From Nocardia yamanashiensis NBRC 100130 (GTDB taxonomy: Bacteria; Actinomycetota; Actinomycetes; Mycobacteriales; Mycobacteriaceae), in the NCBI RefSeq assembly GCF_001613325.1, contig NZ_BDCD01000018.1:247411-311410 (forward strand): 64,000 bases of DNA, in the 5' to 3' direction. A program made the position numbers and the translations under genes. The notes under the pieces are model-generated. The model was not told where the DNA came from. It saw nothing but the letters and a program-made list of their open reading frames with translations, and searched no databases. Positions 1 to 8,358 of this stretch are shown here, one piece after another (within the stretch, counting starts at the first letter, position 1; every line of letters begins with the position of its first letter).

Positions 1-1357
1 TCACGCGATTGGCCGGGGACGCGACGAAACCGTTGCCGTGCGTGTACACGGTGTGCTGGTTGATCCAGTCCTTCTGGTTGTCGGCCAGGTTCTGCGGCTG
101 GAGTTCGCGCGCGGCCACCACGTAGTCGCCGACCTCGCCGTTGACCGTGTAGCGGTCGATGTCGAGGGGATCGGGGAAGCCGTAGAAGTTCTGCAGCTGC
201 TGGTTGCGCTGAATGAAGGTGGGCGTCAGCAGGTTCGGATCCAGCACCCGGATGTTCTTGATGGTCTGCTGATCGGCCGGCACCGTCACCGGATCCTTGG
301 TGGCCACGCCCGGATAGTCCACATAGGTGACCTTGTCCGAGGTGATCCCGTAGGCATCGCGCGTGGCAGCGATATTGCGCTCGATATAGGTGGACTCCTT
401 GGTGGCCGCGTTCGGCCGCACCGAGAACTGCTCCACCAGCAGCGGCCATACCGCGCCGACCAGCACCGAGGACAGCACCAGCAGCACCGCCGCCATGGCC
501 GGAATCCGCAAGTCGCGCAGCACGATCCCGGCGAAGAAGGCGATGGCGCAGATCACCGCGATGGACAGCAGGATCAGCTTGGCGGGCAGCACCGCGTTGA
601 TATCGGTGTACGAACCGCCGGTGAAGGTCGGCTCCTTGCGCGTACTCGACAGCAGCGCGTACCGGTCGAACCAGTACGCGATCGCCTTGAGCAGCACGAA
701 GAGTCCCGCCAGCACCGCCAGCTGGATGCGCGCCGAATTGCTCAGGGTGCCCTCGCGCCCGGCCAGCCGCAGCCCGCCGAACACGTAGTGCGTCACCAGG
801 TTCGCGAAGAACGCGATCACCACGGCGACGAACAGCCAGTTCAGGACCATGCGGTAGAAGGGCAGATCGAAGGCGTAGAAGCCGACGTCGATATTGAACT
901 GCGGATCCTTCACGCCGAACGAGCCGCCGTGCAGGAACATCTGCACCGTGACCCAGCTCGATTGCGCCACCAGGCCCGACAGCACGCCGATCACCAGCGG
1001 GATGCCGATGCCGAACAGGCGCAGCCGGCTCATCACGGTGGTGCGGTAGCGGGCGATCGGATCACCCGGACCGCTCACCGGCACGAACACCGGGCGCGAG
1101 CGGTACGCCAGCAGCAGCGCCAGCCAGATGATGGCCGCCACCACCACGGTGACGATGAGGAACAACAGGATCCGGGTGAGCAGGACCGTGTGGTAGACAC
1201 CGCGGAATCCCACCTCCCCGAACCAGAGCCAATTCGTATAGGCGTCGGTGAGCCGAGGCCCGACCAGTAACAGAGCCGCCAACGCCAAGGCCGTCACCAA
1301 CAGCACACGGCTGCGTCGCGACAACGAAGGTAAGCCGGTCGGGGGGCGCATGCCCAC
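1..1357 (-). CDS. UPF0182 family membrane protein, N-terminal part (C-terminus outside window)
   Basis: The visible 452 codons are the N-terminal half of a UPF0182 protein; family members are roughly 950-1000 residues, so the C-terminus lies beyond the left edge. The start is the GTG at 1357, which gives a protein beginning MGMRPP, as in the M. tuberculosis homologue Rv3193c. The first membrane helix falls near residues 18-35, followed by the family segment TNWLWFGEVGFR and several further hydrophobic helices. The stretch VYTHGNGFVASPANRV near the window edge is a family signature. The family is a multi-pass inner-membrane protein of unknown biochemical role. It is transcribed away from the PPA1309-family gene. 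Family assignment is firm; function is unknown. Confidence 0.93.
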   Translation of the reverse strand, partial: MGMRPPTGLPSLSRRSRVLLVTALALAALLLVGPRLTDAYTNWLWFGEVGFRGVYHTVLLTRILLFLIVTVVVAAIIWLALLLAYRSRPVFVPVSGPGDPIARYRTTVMSRLRLFGIGIPLVIGVLSGLVAQSSWVTVQMFLHGGSFGVKDPQFNIDVGFYAFDLPFYRMVLNWLFVAVVIAFFANLVTHYVFGGLRLAGREGTLSNSARIQLAVLAGLFVLLKAIAYWFDRYALLSSTRKEPTFTGGSYTDINAVLPAKLILLSIAVICAIAFFAGIVLRDLRIPAMAAVLLVLSSVLVGAVWPLLVEQFSVRPNAATKESTYIERNIAATRDAYGITSDKVTYVDYPGVATKDPVTVPADQQTIKNIRVLDPNLLTPTFIQRNQQLQNFYGFPDPLDIDRYTVNGEVGDYVVAARELQPQNLADNQKDWINQHTVYTHGNGFVASPANRV

Positions 1358-1580
1358 GATGCCACTCTCCCAGGGTCCGGCGACGCCCGCGCCGGGATGA
1401 CCGGCCGGTGCGCCGCAGTCCGATGATGAGTTCGGTCCCACGGGACCGTTCGCGCCCCACTCTACGTAAAACGCCCGGAATTAGAGCCTAGGGATGGGGA
1501 ACTCTCCGATCCCCCGGGCGGCCAGGCACTCCGTACAGGGCCGCGGCAACCCGGTCCGGGCGCGATGCGAGGATTGTCGG

Positions 1581-2186
1581 GTGAACCCTGAGCAGTGGGC
1601 GGCGTCGGCCCTGTACCGGTGTATTCGCGAAGTCGCGGAGTATGTGGACGGTGAAGGATGGGACCGGGCGCCGCAGATGTTCGCCCTGGTCCCGACGGCC
1701 GACCTGGTCGCCGCCGAGCCGTCCCTGCTGGATCAGCTGGACGCGGAGAACGCATTGACTCCCATTGCGCAGGAGGCGTTCCCGGACGACGTGGCGGTGG
1801 ATCGGCACGCCATGGAGGAATACCTGGCTACCACCAGCTGGCCGCCGTCGGTGGAGGGCTGTGTTCTCGTACAGCAGATCGTGGTGCTGCCGCCCGCGGC
1901 CGAACAGTCGCTGGACGAGGCCATCGCGCCGCTGCTCGCCGATGACGAAGCCGCCGATCGGGCCGGGCGGCAGGCGGCGGCCGAGCATCCGGAACGCCGG
2001 GACGCGCGGCTCTTCGCGGGCGTGCTGCGGGACGGGACTTCGCTGTCGCTGCTGCAGGTTCGGCCGACCGAGGACGAGGAGGATCCCTTCGGCGATCTCG
2101 ATCTGCGCACCGCGCCCAACCTCGCCCCGAATCTCGTCGAGGCCCTCAAGCACACCCTCGAGAACGACCCCGACGAATTCGCCTGA
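1581..2186 (+). CDS. PPA1309 family conserved hypothetical protein
   Basis: A 201-residue cytoplasmic protein with no signal peptide or membrane segment. The GTG at 1581 was chosen because a GAGGA-like ribosome binding site lies about 9 bases upstream and the product then begins MNPEQWAASALYRCIREV. Family traits visible are the early FALVPTADL segment, the central WPPSVEGCVLVQQIVVLPP segment and the late RDARLFAGVLRDGTS segment. The family is widespread in Actinobacteria and has no assigned function. It lies between genes matching Rv3193c and Rv3194c, which I remember as neighbours in M. tuberculosis. It converges on the PDZ protease gene, with a strong terminator between them. Confidence 0.8.
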   Translation: MNPEQWAASALYRCIREVAEYVDGEGWDRAPQMFALVPTADLVAAEPSLLDQLDAENALTPIAQEAFPDDVAVDRHAMEEYLATTSWPPSVEGCVLVQQIVVLPPAAEQSLDEAIAPLLADDEAADRAGRQAAAEHPERRDARLFAGVLRDGTSLSLLQVRPTEDEEDPFGDLDLRTAPNLAPNLVEALKHTLENDPDEFA

Positions 2187-2199
2187 GCGATGCCCGAAC

Positions 2200-2239
2200 A
2201 CGGATATGCCCCGCTGCACCGGCAGCGGGGCATATCCGT
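2200..2239. terminator. Perfect 18-bp stem-loop, bidirectional terminator
   Basis: An uninterrupted 18-base-pair inverted repeat (arms 2200-2217 and 2222-2239) closes a 4-base loop. It lies exactly between the converging stops at 2186 and 2249. Neither side has a long T run, as is common for actinobacterial terminators. It probably ends transcription from both sides. Confidence 0.85.
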
Positions 2240-2248
2240 AGGTACTAC

Positions 2249-3274
2249 TTACCCGCAGGTCGGGGCGTCCTTACCGGCGTTGATGTCCTCCAGCGATTGC
2301 ACTGCCCCGGCGAGGTTTTCGACCTTGACCAGGCGCAGGCCGTCGGGAGTGCGCTGCACGGCCTCGTTGCAATTGGCGGCCGGGACCATGAAGGTCTCGG
2401 CGCCGGCCTCGCGCGCGGCGATCATCTTGTACTGGATGCCGCCGATCGGGCCGACCTTGCCCTCCGGATCGATGGTCCCGGTGCCCGCCACGAACTTCCC
2501 GCCCGACAGCTCCCCCGGCGTCAGCTTGTCGATCAAAGCCAGGGTGAACATGAGACCCGCTGACGGACCGCCGATTTCGGCCAGGTTGAAGTCCACCTGG
2601 ATGGGCCCGCTGGCGAACTCGCCCGGCACGATGCCCAGGTAACCCTTGTTGGCGTCCTCCGGTTTGGGCGCCAGGGTCACCTCCGCGGTCTGCTCGGCGC
2701 CGTCCCGCCGGAACACCACCGGGATGGTCGTCCCCGGCTTCACCGTCGACACCGCCGCCACCACATCCTTGGCGGTCCCGATCGGCTTGCCGTCCACGCT
2801 CACCAGATCGTCGCCCTTGCGCAGCACGTCCTTGGCGGGCCCGTCGTCGAGCACCGCGCGCACCCGCACCACGGTCGGCATTTTCAGATAGCGCAATGCC
2901 GCGAGTTCGGCATTGTCTTCCGAATCCTTGAACTCCTGCTGATTGTTCTTGTCGATGGTGTCTTTCGGCACACCGGTCGGATACACCTCGGCGCGCGGCA
3001 CCAGTCCGTGATCACCGTCCAGCCACAGTCCGAACGCCTCGAAGATATTCAGCCCGTCGCGAACGGAGACCGTCGTCATATTCAGATTTCCGGTGGTCGG
3101 ATCGAGTTGCGCATTCTGCACCTCGACCACCTGTTTTCCGTCGACCGTGCCCAGTGTGTTGAACGTCGGCCCAGGTCCGAGCGCCACGAACGGGACGGTG
3201 ACGACGCTGCCTGCGATTCCGAGCGCCAAGATCGGGATCAAGGCGGCGAGCAGGGTGAATATCCGACGGTTCAC
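2249..3274 (-). CDS. PDZ-domain, Lon-type (S16) serine protease, YlbL/Rv3194c family
   Basis: A 341-residue membrane-anchored protease. One helix spans residues 5-25 near the N-terminus, placing the rest outside the membrane. A PDZ domain follows (about 120-195), then a Lon-type proteolytic domain with the GGPSAG motif carrying Ser238 and the paired Lys283 in GGIQYK. These form the Ser-Lys dyad. The start is the GTG at 3274 because VNRRIFTLLA aligns with the M. tuberculosis start and longer versions would overlap the divergent metalloprotease. A TACCCT -10 box 7 bases upstream suggests a leaderless transcript. The substrate is not known; Bacillus YlbL is linked to cell-division control. Confidence 0.9.
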   Translation of the reverse strand: MNRRIFTLLAALIPILALGIAGSVVTVPFVALGPGPTFNTLGTVDGKQVVEVQNAQLDPTTGNLNMTTVSVRDGLNIFEAFGLWLDGDHGLVPRAEVYPTGVPKDTIDKNNQQEFKDSEDNAELAALRYLKMPTVVRVRAVLDDGPAKDVLRKGDDLVSVDGKPIGTAKDVVAAVSTVKPGTTIPVVFRRDGAEQTAEVTLAPKPEDANKGYLGIVPGEFASGPIQVDFNLAEIGGPSAGLMFTLALIDKLTPGELSGGKFVAGTGTIDPEGKVGPIGGIQYKMIAAREAGAETFMVPAANCNEAVQRTPDGLRLVKVENLAGAVQSLEDINAGKDAPTCG

Positions 3275-3281
3275 GCGGCCA

Positions 3282-3352
3282 AGGGTACTGGTGCGGCGGC
3301 CGAATGCCGCGTTCCGCTCGGCGGTTCGCTCACTTCCGGGCTCCAGTACCGT
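3282..3352. promoter_or_regulatory. Back-to-back leaderless promoters for protease and metalloprotease
   Basis: Two -10 boxes sit in an 85-bp divergent spacer. TACCCT (minus strand, 3287-3282) lies 7 bases before the GTG at 3274. TACCGT (plus strand, 3347-3352) lies 7 bases before the ATG at 3360. At this spacing transcription should begin at or next to the start codon, with no ribosome binding site needed. Inferred from sequence only. Confidence 0.55.
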
Positions 3353-3359
3353 GGTCTCT

Positions 3360-4817
3360 ATGACTGACTTCCCGTTCGGATTCTCGAACCGCGACGACGA
3401 CCCGGAGCGCAAGCCCGGTGACGGGTCGGGCGGTTCCGGTGCGAACAACCCGTTCGGATTCGCGGTGGGCGGTCCGGGCGGCGCGGGCGGATTCGATCCG
3501 TCGCAACTCGGTCAGATGCTGAGCCAGCTCGGCGCCATGTTCTCCAGCATGGGCCAGCCGGGCGCGGCGTCCAGCGGTCCGGTGAACTACGACATCGCCA
3601 AACGCCTGGCGCGCCAGCAGCTCGGCGCGAGCGTCACGCCGCTCAGCTCGGGGGCGCGCAGTGCCGTCACCGATGCCGCGCATCTGGCGGAACTGTGGCT
3701 GGACCCGGTGACCAACTTCCCGGCGGGCGCCACCAAGACCGCGGCCTGGACGGCCAACGACTGGATCGAGGAGACGCTGCCGACCTGGAAGCGGCTCTGC
3801 GATCCGGTGGCCGAACAGGTTTCGGGCATGTGGACGGCCACGCTGCCGGCCGAGGCCAAGGAATTCGCGGCCCCGATGTTCGGAATGCTGGGCCAGATGG
3901 GCGGACTCGCCTTCGGCTCGCAGCTCGGCTCGGCGCTGGGCCAGCTCGCCAAGGAGGTGCTGACCTCCACCGATATCGGCCTGCCGCTGGGTCCCGACGG
4001 CACCGCGGCGCTGATGCCGACGGCCATCTCGGAATTCAGCGCCGGACTCGAACAGCCGGAGAGCGAGATCATGGTGTACCTGGCCGCGCGCGAGGCCGCG
4101 CATCAGCGGCTGTTCGCGCACGTGCCGTGGCTGCGCCAGCAGGTGCTGGGCGCGGTCGAGGACTACGCGCGCGGCATCAAGATGGACTTCTCGGCGATCG
4201 AACAGGCCGCGGCCGGGCTCGATCCCATGCAGCTGGCGCAGGATCCCTCCAAGCTGGAGGAACTGCTGGCGCAGGGCACCTTCGAACCGCAGACCACGCC
4301 CGAGCAGAAGGCGGCGCTGGAACGCCTGGAGACGCTGCTCGCGCTGATCGAGGGCTGGGTGGAGACCGTGGTCACCGATGCGGTGTCGGATCGGCTGCCC
4401 GGTGCGGGCGCGCTGGCCGAGACGCTGCGCCGCCGCCGCGCCACCGGCGGTCCGGCCGAGCAGACCTTCGCCACCTTGGTCGGGCTGGAATTGCGGCCGC
4501 GCAAGGTGCGGGAGGCGGCGGCGCTGTGGCGGCGGCTGACCTCCGATGCCGGGGTGGAGAAGCGGGACGGGGTCTGGGCGCATCCGGACCTGCTGCCCGA
4601 TTCGAACGATCTGGATTCGCCGGCCGGGTTCATCGATTCGGTACTGGGCGGCGGGACAACGGCTTTCGACGATCCGCTGGCGCAGCTGGCCGAGACCCTG
4701 GAGCGGGAGCGGCTGGCCAAGGAAGGCAAGGCGGAGCCGGAAGGCGAGGCCGAGGGGAACTCCGGCAAGCCGGGTGAGGCCGAGGGCGACGGCGAAAAGG
4801 GCGGCAGCGCCTCCTGA
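3360..4817 (+). CDS. Zincin-like metalloprotease/hydrolase (DUF2342 family, Rv3195 type)
   Basis: A 485-residue soluble protein. The first 75 residues are Gly/Pro/Asn-rich and probably disordered. The core carries the family segment AAREAAHQRLFAHVPWLR, with Glu245, His248 and His254 as likely metal ligands of the zincin-like fold. The tail (about 445-485) is rich in Glu, Gly and Lys. Family names in use include zinc-dependent metalloprotease and putative hydrolase; no substrate is established. The ATG at 3360 follows a TACCGT -10 by 7 bases, so it is probably leaderless. The position between the PDZ protease and the ThiF-like gene is conserved in mycobacteria. Confidence 0.87.
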   Translation: MTDFPFGFSNRDDDPERKPGDGSGGSGANNPFGFAVGGPGGAGGFDPSQLGQMLSQLGAMFSSMGQPGAASSGPVNYDIAKRLARQQLGASVTPLSSGARSAVTDAAHLAELWLDPVTNFPAGATKTAAWTANDWIEETLPTWKRLCDPVAEQVSGMWTATLPAEAKEFAAPMFGMLGQMGGLAFGSQLGSALGQLAKEVLTSTDIGLPLGPDGTAALMPTAISEFSAGLEQPESEIMVYLAAREAAHQRLFAHVPWLRQQVLGAVEDYARGIKMDFSAIEQAAAGLDPMQLAQDPSKLEELLAQGTFEPQTTPEQKAALERLETLLALIEGWVETVVTDAVSDRLPGAGALAETLRRRRATGGPAEQTFATLVGLELRPRKVREAAALWRRLTSDAGVEKRDGVWAHPDLLPDSNDLDSPAGFIDSVLGGGTTAFDDPLAQLAETLERERLAKEGKAEPEGEAEGNSGKPGEAEGDGEKGGSAS

Positions 4818-4898
4818 TACCGGAGTGCGGCTGCTCGGAACCGAGAGCTACACCGTCCGATGCCGTGCAGCGACATCGCTCGGCGAACCTGTGGATAA

Positions 4899-4938
4899 CC
4901 CGCGAAAGCGCTGATGAACAAGCGTTTTCGCGGGATTT
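4899..4938 (+). terminator. Stem-loop with T-rich tail after the metalloprotease
   Basis: A 12-base arm at 4899-4910 pairs with 4923-4934 (one G-T pair) around a 12-base loop. It is followed by ATTTTCCGTTTT. It lies 80 bases after the metalloprotease stop and just before the next start, so it is a good intrinsic terminator candidate. Confidence 0.6.
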
Positions 4939-4968
4939 TCCGTTTTGCGGGCGGCGCACACTGGCGGC

Positions 4969-5868
4969 ATGACCAAGCTCGCCGGGACCCGCGGACCGCT
5001 TTTGCATCCTCGAATCACCGTGTTGCACCGGCCGGACGGGGCCGTGCAGCTGGGGTGGGATGCGGGTACCGCCGTGCTGTTGCGGCCGCCGGGTCCACCG
5101 CATGCCGGGCCAGCGTTTCTGGCGTTGCTCGACGGGATGCACACCGCGCCCGAAATCTCTTGGCGGGCACACGCATTGGGCATCGATTCCGAGGCGACCC
5201 GGGCATTGCTCGCCGCGCTGGACGCGGCGGGACTATTGGCACATAAGGCGGTCCGTTCGCGGCTGCGGCGGGTGACCGTGCACGGGCGCGGGCCACTGGC
5301 TGACCGCATGCTCGACGGGCTGGGTCGAATGGGGTTGCGGCCCCGGCATATTCGCGAATACCCGAACGAATGCCCGGAGACGGACCCGCCCGATCTGGTC
5401 GTACTGACCGATGCCTTGATGCCGGAACCCGGCCTGATCCGGGACCTGATGCGCGAGCGCGTTCCGCACCTGTCGCTGAGCATTCGTGACGGTCACGGGG
5501 TAATCGGCCCGCTGGTACTGCCGGGCGAGACCAGCTGTCTGCGCTGCGCGGATCTGCACCGCCGCGATCGCGATCCGGACTGGCCGCTGCTGGCCGCGCA
5601 ATTGCTGGGGCGGGTGGGTTGCGCGCCGCTTCCGGACCTCGACGCGACGGCCGCCGTGGCGCTCAAGGAGATCGACACGATCGCTTACAGCGGCGGCGAT
5701 CACGCACCCGCGACCTTGGACACCACCCTCGAACTGGACCTCGATTCTCACCGTCTCGAGCGCCGGGCCTGGACTCCGCACCCGCGCTGTGACTTCTGCG
5801 CGGAGTGCGATTCGCGGCCACGACCGGGCCCGGAATCGCACGATGATAGCCACGGGAGCGGAATGTGA
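4969..5868 (+). CDS. ThiF/E1-like, TOMM leader-peptide-binding-like protein (Rv3196 type)
   Basis: A 299-residue protein resembling the E1-like half of azoline cyclodehydratases. The N-terminal 95 residues look like a winged-helix/RiPP-recognition region. A glycine-rich turn HGRGPLADRM (105-114) marks a Rossmann-like domain. Two Cys pairs, C190/C193 in SCLRCADLH and C274/C277/C280 in CDFCAEC, can hold a structural zinc. No YcaO partner or precursor peptide is seen nearby, so a TOMM function is doubtful. The mycobacterial homologue is a conserved hypothetical in the same place. The ATG at 4969 lies 6 bases after a CACACT box and lacks a clear ribosome binding site. Confidence 0.7.
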   Translation: MTKLAGTRGPLLHPRITVLHRPDGAVQLGWDAGTAVLLRPPGPPHAGPAFLALLDGMHTAPEISWRAHALGIDSEATRALLAALDAAGLLAHKAVRSRLRRVTVHGRGPLADRMLDGLGRMGLRPRHIREYPNECPETDPPDLVVLTDALMPEPGLIRDLMRERVPHLSLSIRDGHGVIGPLVLPGETSCLRCADLHRRDRDPDWPLLAAQLLGRVGCAPLPDLDATAAVALKEIDTIAYSGGDHAPATLDTTLELDLDSHRLERRAWTPHPRCDFCAECDSRPRPGPESHDDSHGSGM

Positions 5869-5948
5869 TGGATACCACTGGCGTCCATGACCCGCGAGAA
5901 CGCCCAATTCCCATGGCACTCCGTCTGAGACATCGGCATGATGGGGAC

Positions 5949-7298
5949 GTGTCAGAGATTGTGAGCCGGCGCTCCTCCCGCAATGCCAAGTTGGCCAAGA
6001 TTCCGCTCGGCATCGCCGGACGAGCGGCCGTGGGATTCGGTCGCAAGCTGGCCGGGGGCGACAAAAAAGAAATCAACGCCGAACTCAACCAGAAGGCCGC
6101 CGAACAGCTGTTCGCGGTGCTCGGTGAGCTCAAAGGCGGGGCCATGAAATTCGGCCAGGCGCTGTCGGTGATGGAAGCCGCCGTACCGGAGGAGTTCGGC
6201 GAGCACTATCGCGAGGCGCTGACCAAACTGCAGGCCGCCGCACCGCCCATGCCCGCCGCCGCGGTGCACCGGCAGCTCGACCAGCAGCTGGGAACCGGCT
6301 GGCGGCAACGATTCCGGCATTTCGACGATGAGCCGACCGCGTCGGCGAGTATCGGCCAGGTGCACAAGGCAGAGTGGTCCGACGGGCGCATCGTCGCGGT
6401 GAAGGTGCAGTACCCGGGCGCGGACGAAGCTCTGCGCGCGGATCTGAAGACCTTGAACCGCATGGCCTCGGTGATCAGCTCGGTGATTCCGGGCCAGGAT
6501 GTGAAGCCGGTGCTCGCGGAGATCAGCGAGCGCACCGAGGAGGAACTCGACTACCGCATCGAGGCCGGGCATCAGCGCCAGTTCGCCAAGGCTTTCGACG
6601 GGCATCCGCGGTTCCTGGTGCCGAAGGTGGTGGCGAGCGCGCCCAAGGTGATCGTCACCGAATGGCTGGACAGCGTCGGCTCGGTGGCCTCGGTCATCAA
6701 ACAGGGCCAGGAGGATCCCGCGGGCACCGTGGAACTCCGCAATCGGGTCGCCACGCTGATGGGTGAATTCCATTTCAGCTCACCGGCGATCGCGGGGCTG
6801 CTGCACGCCGACCCGCATCCCGGTAATTTCATGGTCCTCGCGGACGGCCGCCTCGCGGTCATCGACTACGGCGCCTGCGCCCCACTGCCGAATGGTTTCC
6901 CGCCCATTCTCGGTCAGATGGTGGCCCTGGAAGTCGAGCAGCGCTACGACGAACTGGTCGAGCTCATGTACGCCAACGGCTGGGTCATTCCGGGCAAAAC
7001 GGTGACGCACGAGGAAATTCAGAACTACCTGCGCCCCTTCACCGATCCCATCAAGGACCAGACCTTCCACTTCACCCGCAAGTGGATGCAGCGCGTCGCA
7101 GGCAAAGCCACCGACATCTCCAACTCCGACATGATGAAAACCGCTCGCGCCCTGCAACTCCCGGCCGAGCACATCATGATCTTCCGCGTCCTCGGCGGTT
7201 CCGTAGGCATCTGCGCCCAACTCGACGCCGAAGTCCCTTTTATGAAACTCATGGAAGACTGGGTCCCTGGCTACAAGGAATACCGCACGGCCAGCTGA
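5949..7298 (+). CDS. ABC1/AarF/UbiB-family atypical kinase (Rv3197 type)
   Basis: A 449-residue UbiB-like atypical kinase. Visible motifs are KGGAMKFGQ (62-70, the family KxGQ motif), the Ala-rich ASASIGQVH loop (131-139) replacing the usual Gly-rich loop, Lys152 in VAVKVQ, the catalytic HADPHPGN loop (286-293) and the metal-binding DYG at 306-308. Family members act in lipid and quinone homeostasis. The M. tuberculosis homologue Rv3197 is reported to affect macrolide sensitivity and lies next to whiB7 there too. The GTG at 5949 was chosen because the product MSEIVSRRSSRNAKLA aligns with the homologue. It converges on whiB7. Confidence 0.88.
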   Translation: MSEIVSRRSSRNAKLAKIPLGIAGRAAVGFGRKLAGGDKKEINAELNQKAAEQLFAVLGELKGGAMKFGQALSVMEAAVPEEFGEHYREALTKLQAAAPPMPAAAVHRQLDQQLGTGWRQRFRHFDDEPTASASIGQVHKAEWSDGRIVAVKVQYPGADEALRADLKTLNRMASVISSVIPGQDVKPVLAEISERTEEELDYRIEAGHQRQFAKAFDGHPRFLVPKVVASAPKVIVTEWLDSVGSVASVIKQGQEDPAGTVELRNRVATLMGEFHFSSPAIAGLLHADPHPGNFMVLADGRLAVIDYGACAPLPNGFPPILGQMVALEVEQRYDELVELMYANGWVIPGKTVTHEEIQNYLRPFTDPIKDQTFHFTRKWMQRVAGKATDISNSDMMKTARALQLPAEHIMIFRVLGGSVGICAQLDAEVPFMKLMEDWVPGYKEYRTAS

Positions 7299-7376
7299 AA
7301 GTCGCTGAACACCAGGGGGTTCGGGGGCGAAGCCCCTGAGAGCTACGAGAGTTGTTCAAACCCCTTGTTACGCAAA

Positions 7377-7408
7377 ACGACCCGCTTACCGAGTGGTAAG
7401 CGGGTCGT
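7377..7408. terminator. Perfect 14-bp stem-loop between ABC1 kinase and whiB7
   Basis: Arms 7377-7390 and 7395-7408 pair perfectly around the loop GAGT, between the converging stops at 7298 and 7440. It probably terminates both genes. A smaller GGGGC-GAA-GCCCC hairpin lies at about 7325-7337. Confidence 0.75.
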
Positions 7409-7439
7409 ATGCGTGCTATGCCCCCCGATGCGGGGCGGC

Positions 7440-7754
7440 TCATGCCACCGCGACCTTGCGCGGGCGACCACGCGGGCGCTTGCGGGCGATCACGACACCC
7501 TGGTCGAAGATCTCACCGCCCCAAACACCCCAAGGCTCGGCACGATCCAGCGCGGCGGACAGGCAGCCCTTCTGGATCGGGCAGCTGGCGCACAGCGCCT
7601 TCGCCTCTTCCAGCTGGGCGGGGGCCTCGGCGAACCACAGGTCCGGGTTGCCGACTCGGCAAGGCAGGGTCATGGTGACTCCCCGGCGAACGCGGGTAGT
7701 GGGGGCCACGGTGTTGCGGCATGTCACGCGGTCACGGGTAACCGTGTTGGACAC
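7440..7754 (-). CDS. whiB7: WhiB7-type redox-sensing transcription factor
   Basis: A 104-residue WhiB protein. The four Fe-S cysteines are C32, C55, C58 and C64. They are followed by the WGVWGGE turn (75-81) that contacts sigma factor, and the AT-hook RGRPRK (95-100) that is specific to WhiB7. WhiB7 activates intrinsic antibiotic-resistance genes in mycobacteria by binding AT-rich DNA next to the -35 box. The GTG at 7754 was chosen because AAGGAG lies 7 bases upstream; an extension reaching 7862 would cross the attenuator. The long leader, attenuator and upstream ORF point to control by translation stress. Confidence 0.93.
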   Translation of the reverse strand: MSNTVTRDRVTCRNTVAPTTRVRRGVTMTLPCRVGNPDLWFAEAPAQLEEAKALCASCPIQKGCLSAALDRAEPWGVWGGEIFDQGVVIARKRPRGRPRKVAVA

Positions 7755-7845
7755 GTCGTGCTCCTTCAGCTCGTGCAGCGGTCTTTGTCTTGTGGAGGAC
7801 AGCTGTCTTGTCTTCCGCGAAACCGGTGCCGGTGGCTGAGGTGCC

Positions 7846-7890
7846 GATAAAACTATGGCCACGGTTTCGCTTCGAGGCGATCCGTGGCCA
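7846..7890 (-). terminator. whiB7 leader attenuator (intrinsic terminator)
   Basis: On the minus strand a 9-bp stem (TGGCCACGG, 7890-7882, with CCGTGGCCA, 7864-7856) is followed at once by TAGTTTTATC. An inner TCGC/GCGA pairing can extend it. It lies 92 bases before the whiB7 start and 21 bases after the stop of the upstream ORF. That is where an attenuator would sit. Mycobacterial and streptomycete whiB7/wblC leaders are known to contain such a terminator. Confidence 0.8.
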
Positions 7891-7910
7891 AAAGGTCCGG
7901 GAGGTTATCC

Positions 7911-8285
7911 CTACCTGAGTCGACTTCGGTGTCGACTCTTGATCACGGTCGCTGAGTGGGTACGGGGGCGGGCTGCCAGCAGATGGGCCGGCTCGAAGGC
8001 TCCGGCTTCTGCTACGTCGGCGCCGGTGCTCGCATATGCGAACGACGGCTGCCAGCCACCCATGGGCTTGTCCTGCTTCATAACGATCTGCTTGTCCCCT
8101 TGGACTTTGCTTGCAAAGACCTGAAGACCAAGATCGCCGCCGAGGCTGGACAGACGAATCCCCTGAATGCGGCTATCGCTGGCCGCGAGGATGCGCCGGG
8201 AGGCGGAAACGACGGACATGACGGACGTCGAATTGACATCGCAGACGCGAGCGCCGTTCAACCCGAAGTTCACGGTGCTGTTCAT
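7911..8285 (-). CDS. 124-codon ORF in the whiB7 leader (uORF or small unknown protein)
   Basis: An unrecognised 124-residue ORF with an exceptionally good ribosome binding site, AAGGAGG about 8 bases before the ATG at 8285. Codon third positions are GC-rich early and less so near the end, so it is probably translated. The C-terminal 20 residues are basic (…KSRHRSRLR), and their codons span an AGTCGAC/GTCGACT hairpin (7918-7937). The stop is only 21 bases before the attenuator. With the WhiB7-type promoter 70-110 bases upstream, this ORF is probably the regulatory upstream ORF of whiB7, although a separate stress protein is possible. No signal peptide or known domain is visible. Confidence 0.6.
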   Translation of the reverse strand: MNSTVNFGLNGARVCDVNSTSVMSVVSASRRILAASDSRIQGIRLSSLGGDLGLQVFASKVQGDKQIVMKQDKPMGGWQPSFAYASTGADVAEAGAFEPAHLLAARPRTHSATVIKSRHRSRLR

Positions 8286-8358
8286 CGTTCTGCCTCCTTC
8301 CTCTACTCAATGCCGATGGTGTCTGTGCGCGCCGGGAGTACCCCGGTGCATGTGAACG

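Noticed and set aside
38..1270. Plus-strand open frame of 410 codons rich in His, Arg, Gln and Asp
   Set aside because: It mirrors the UPF0182 gene, which shows clear family motifs on the minus strand.
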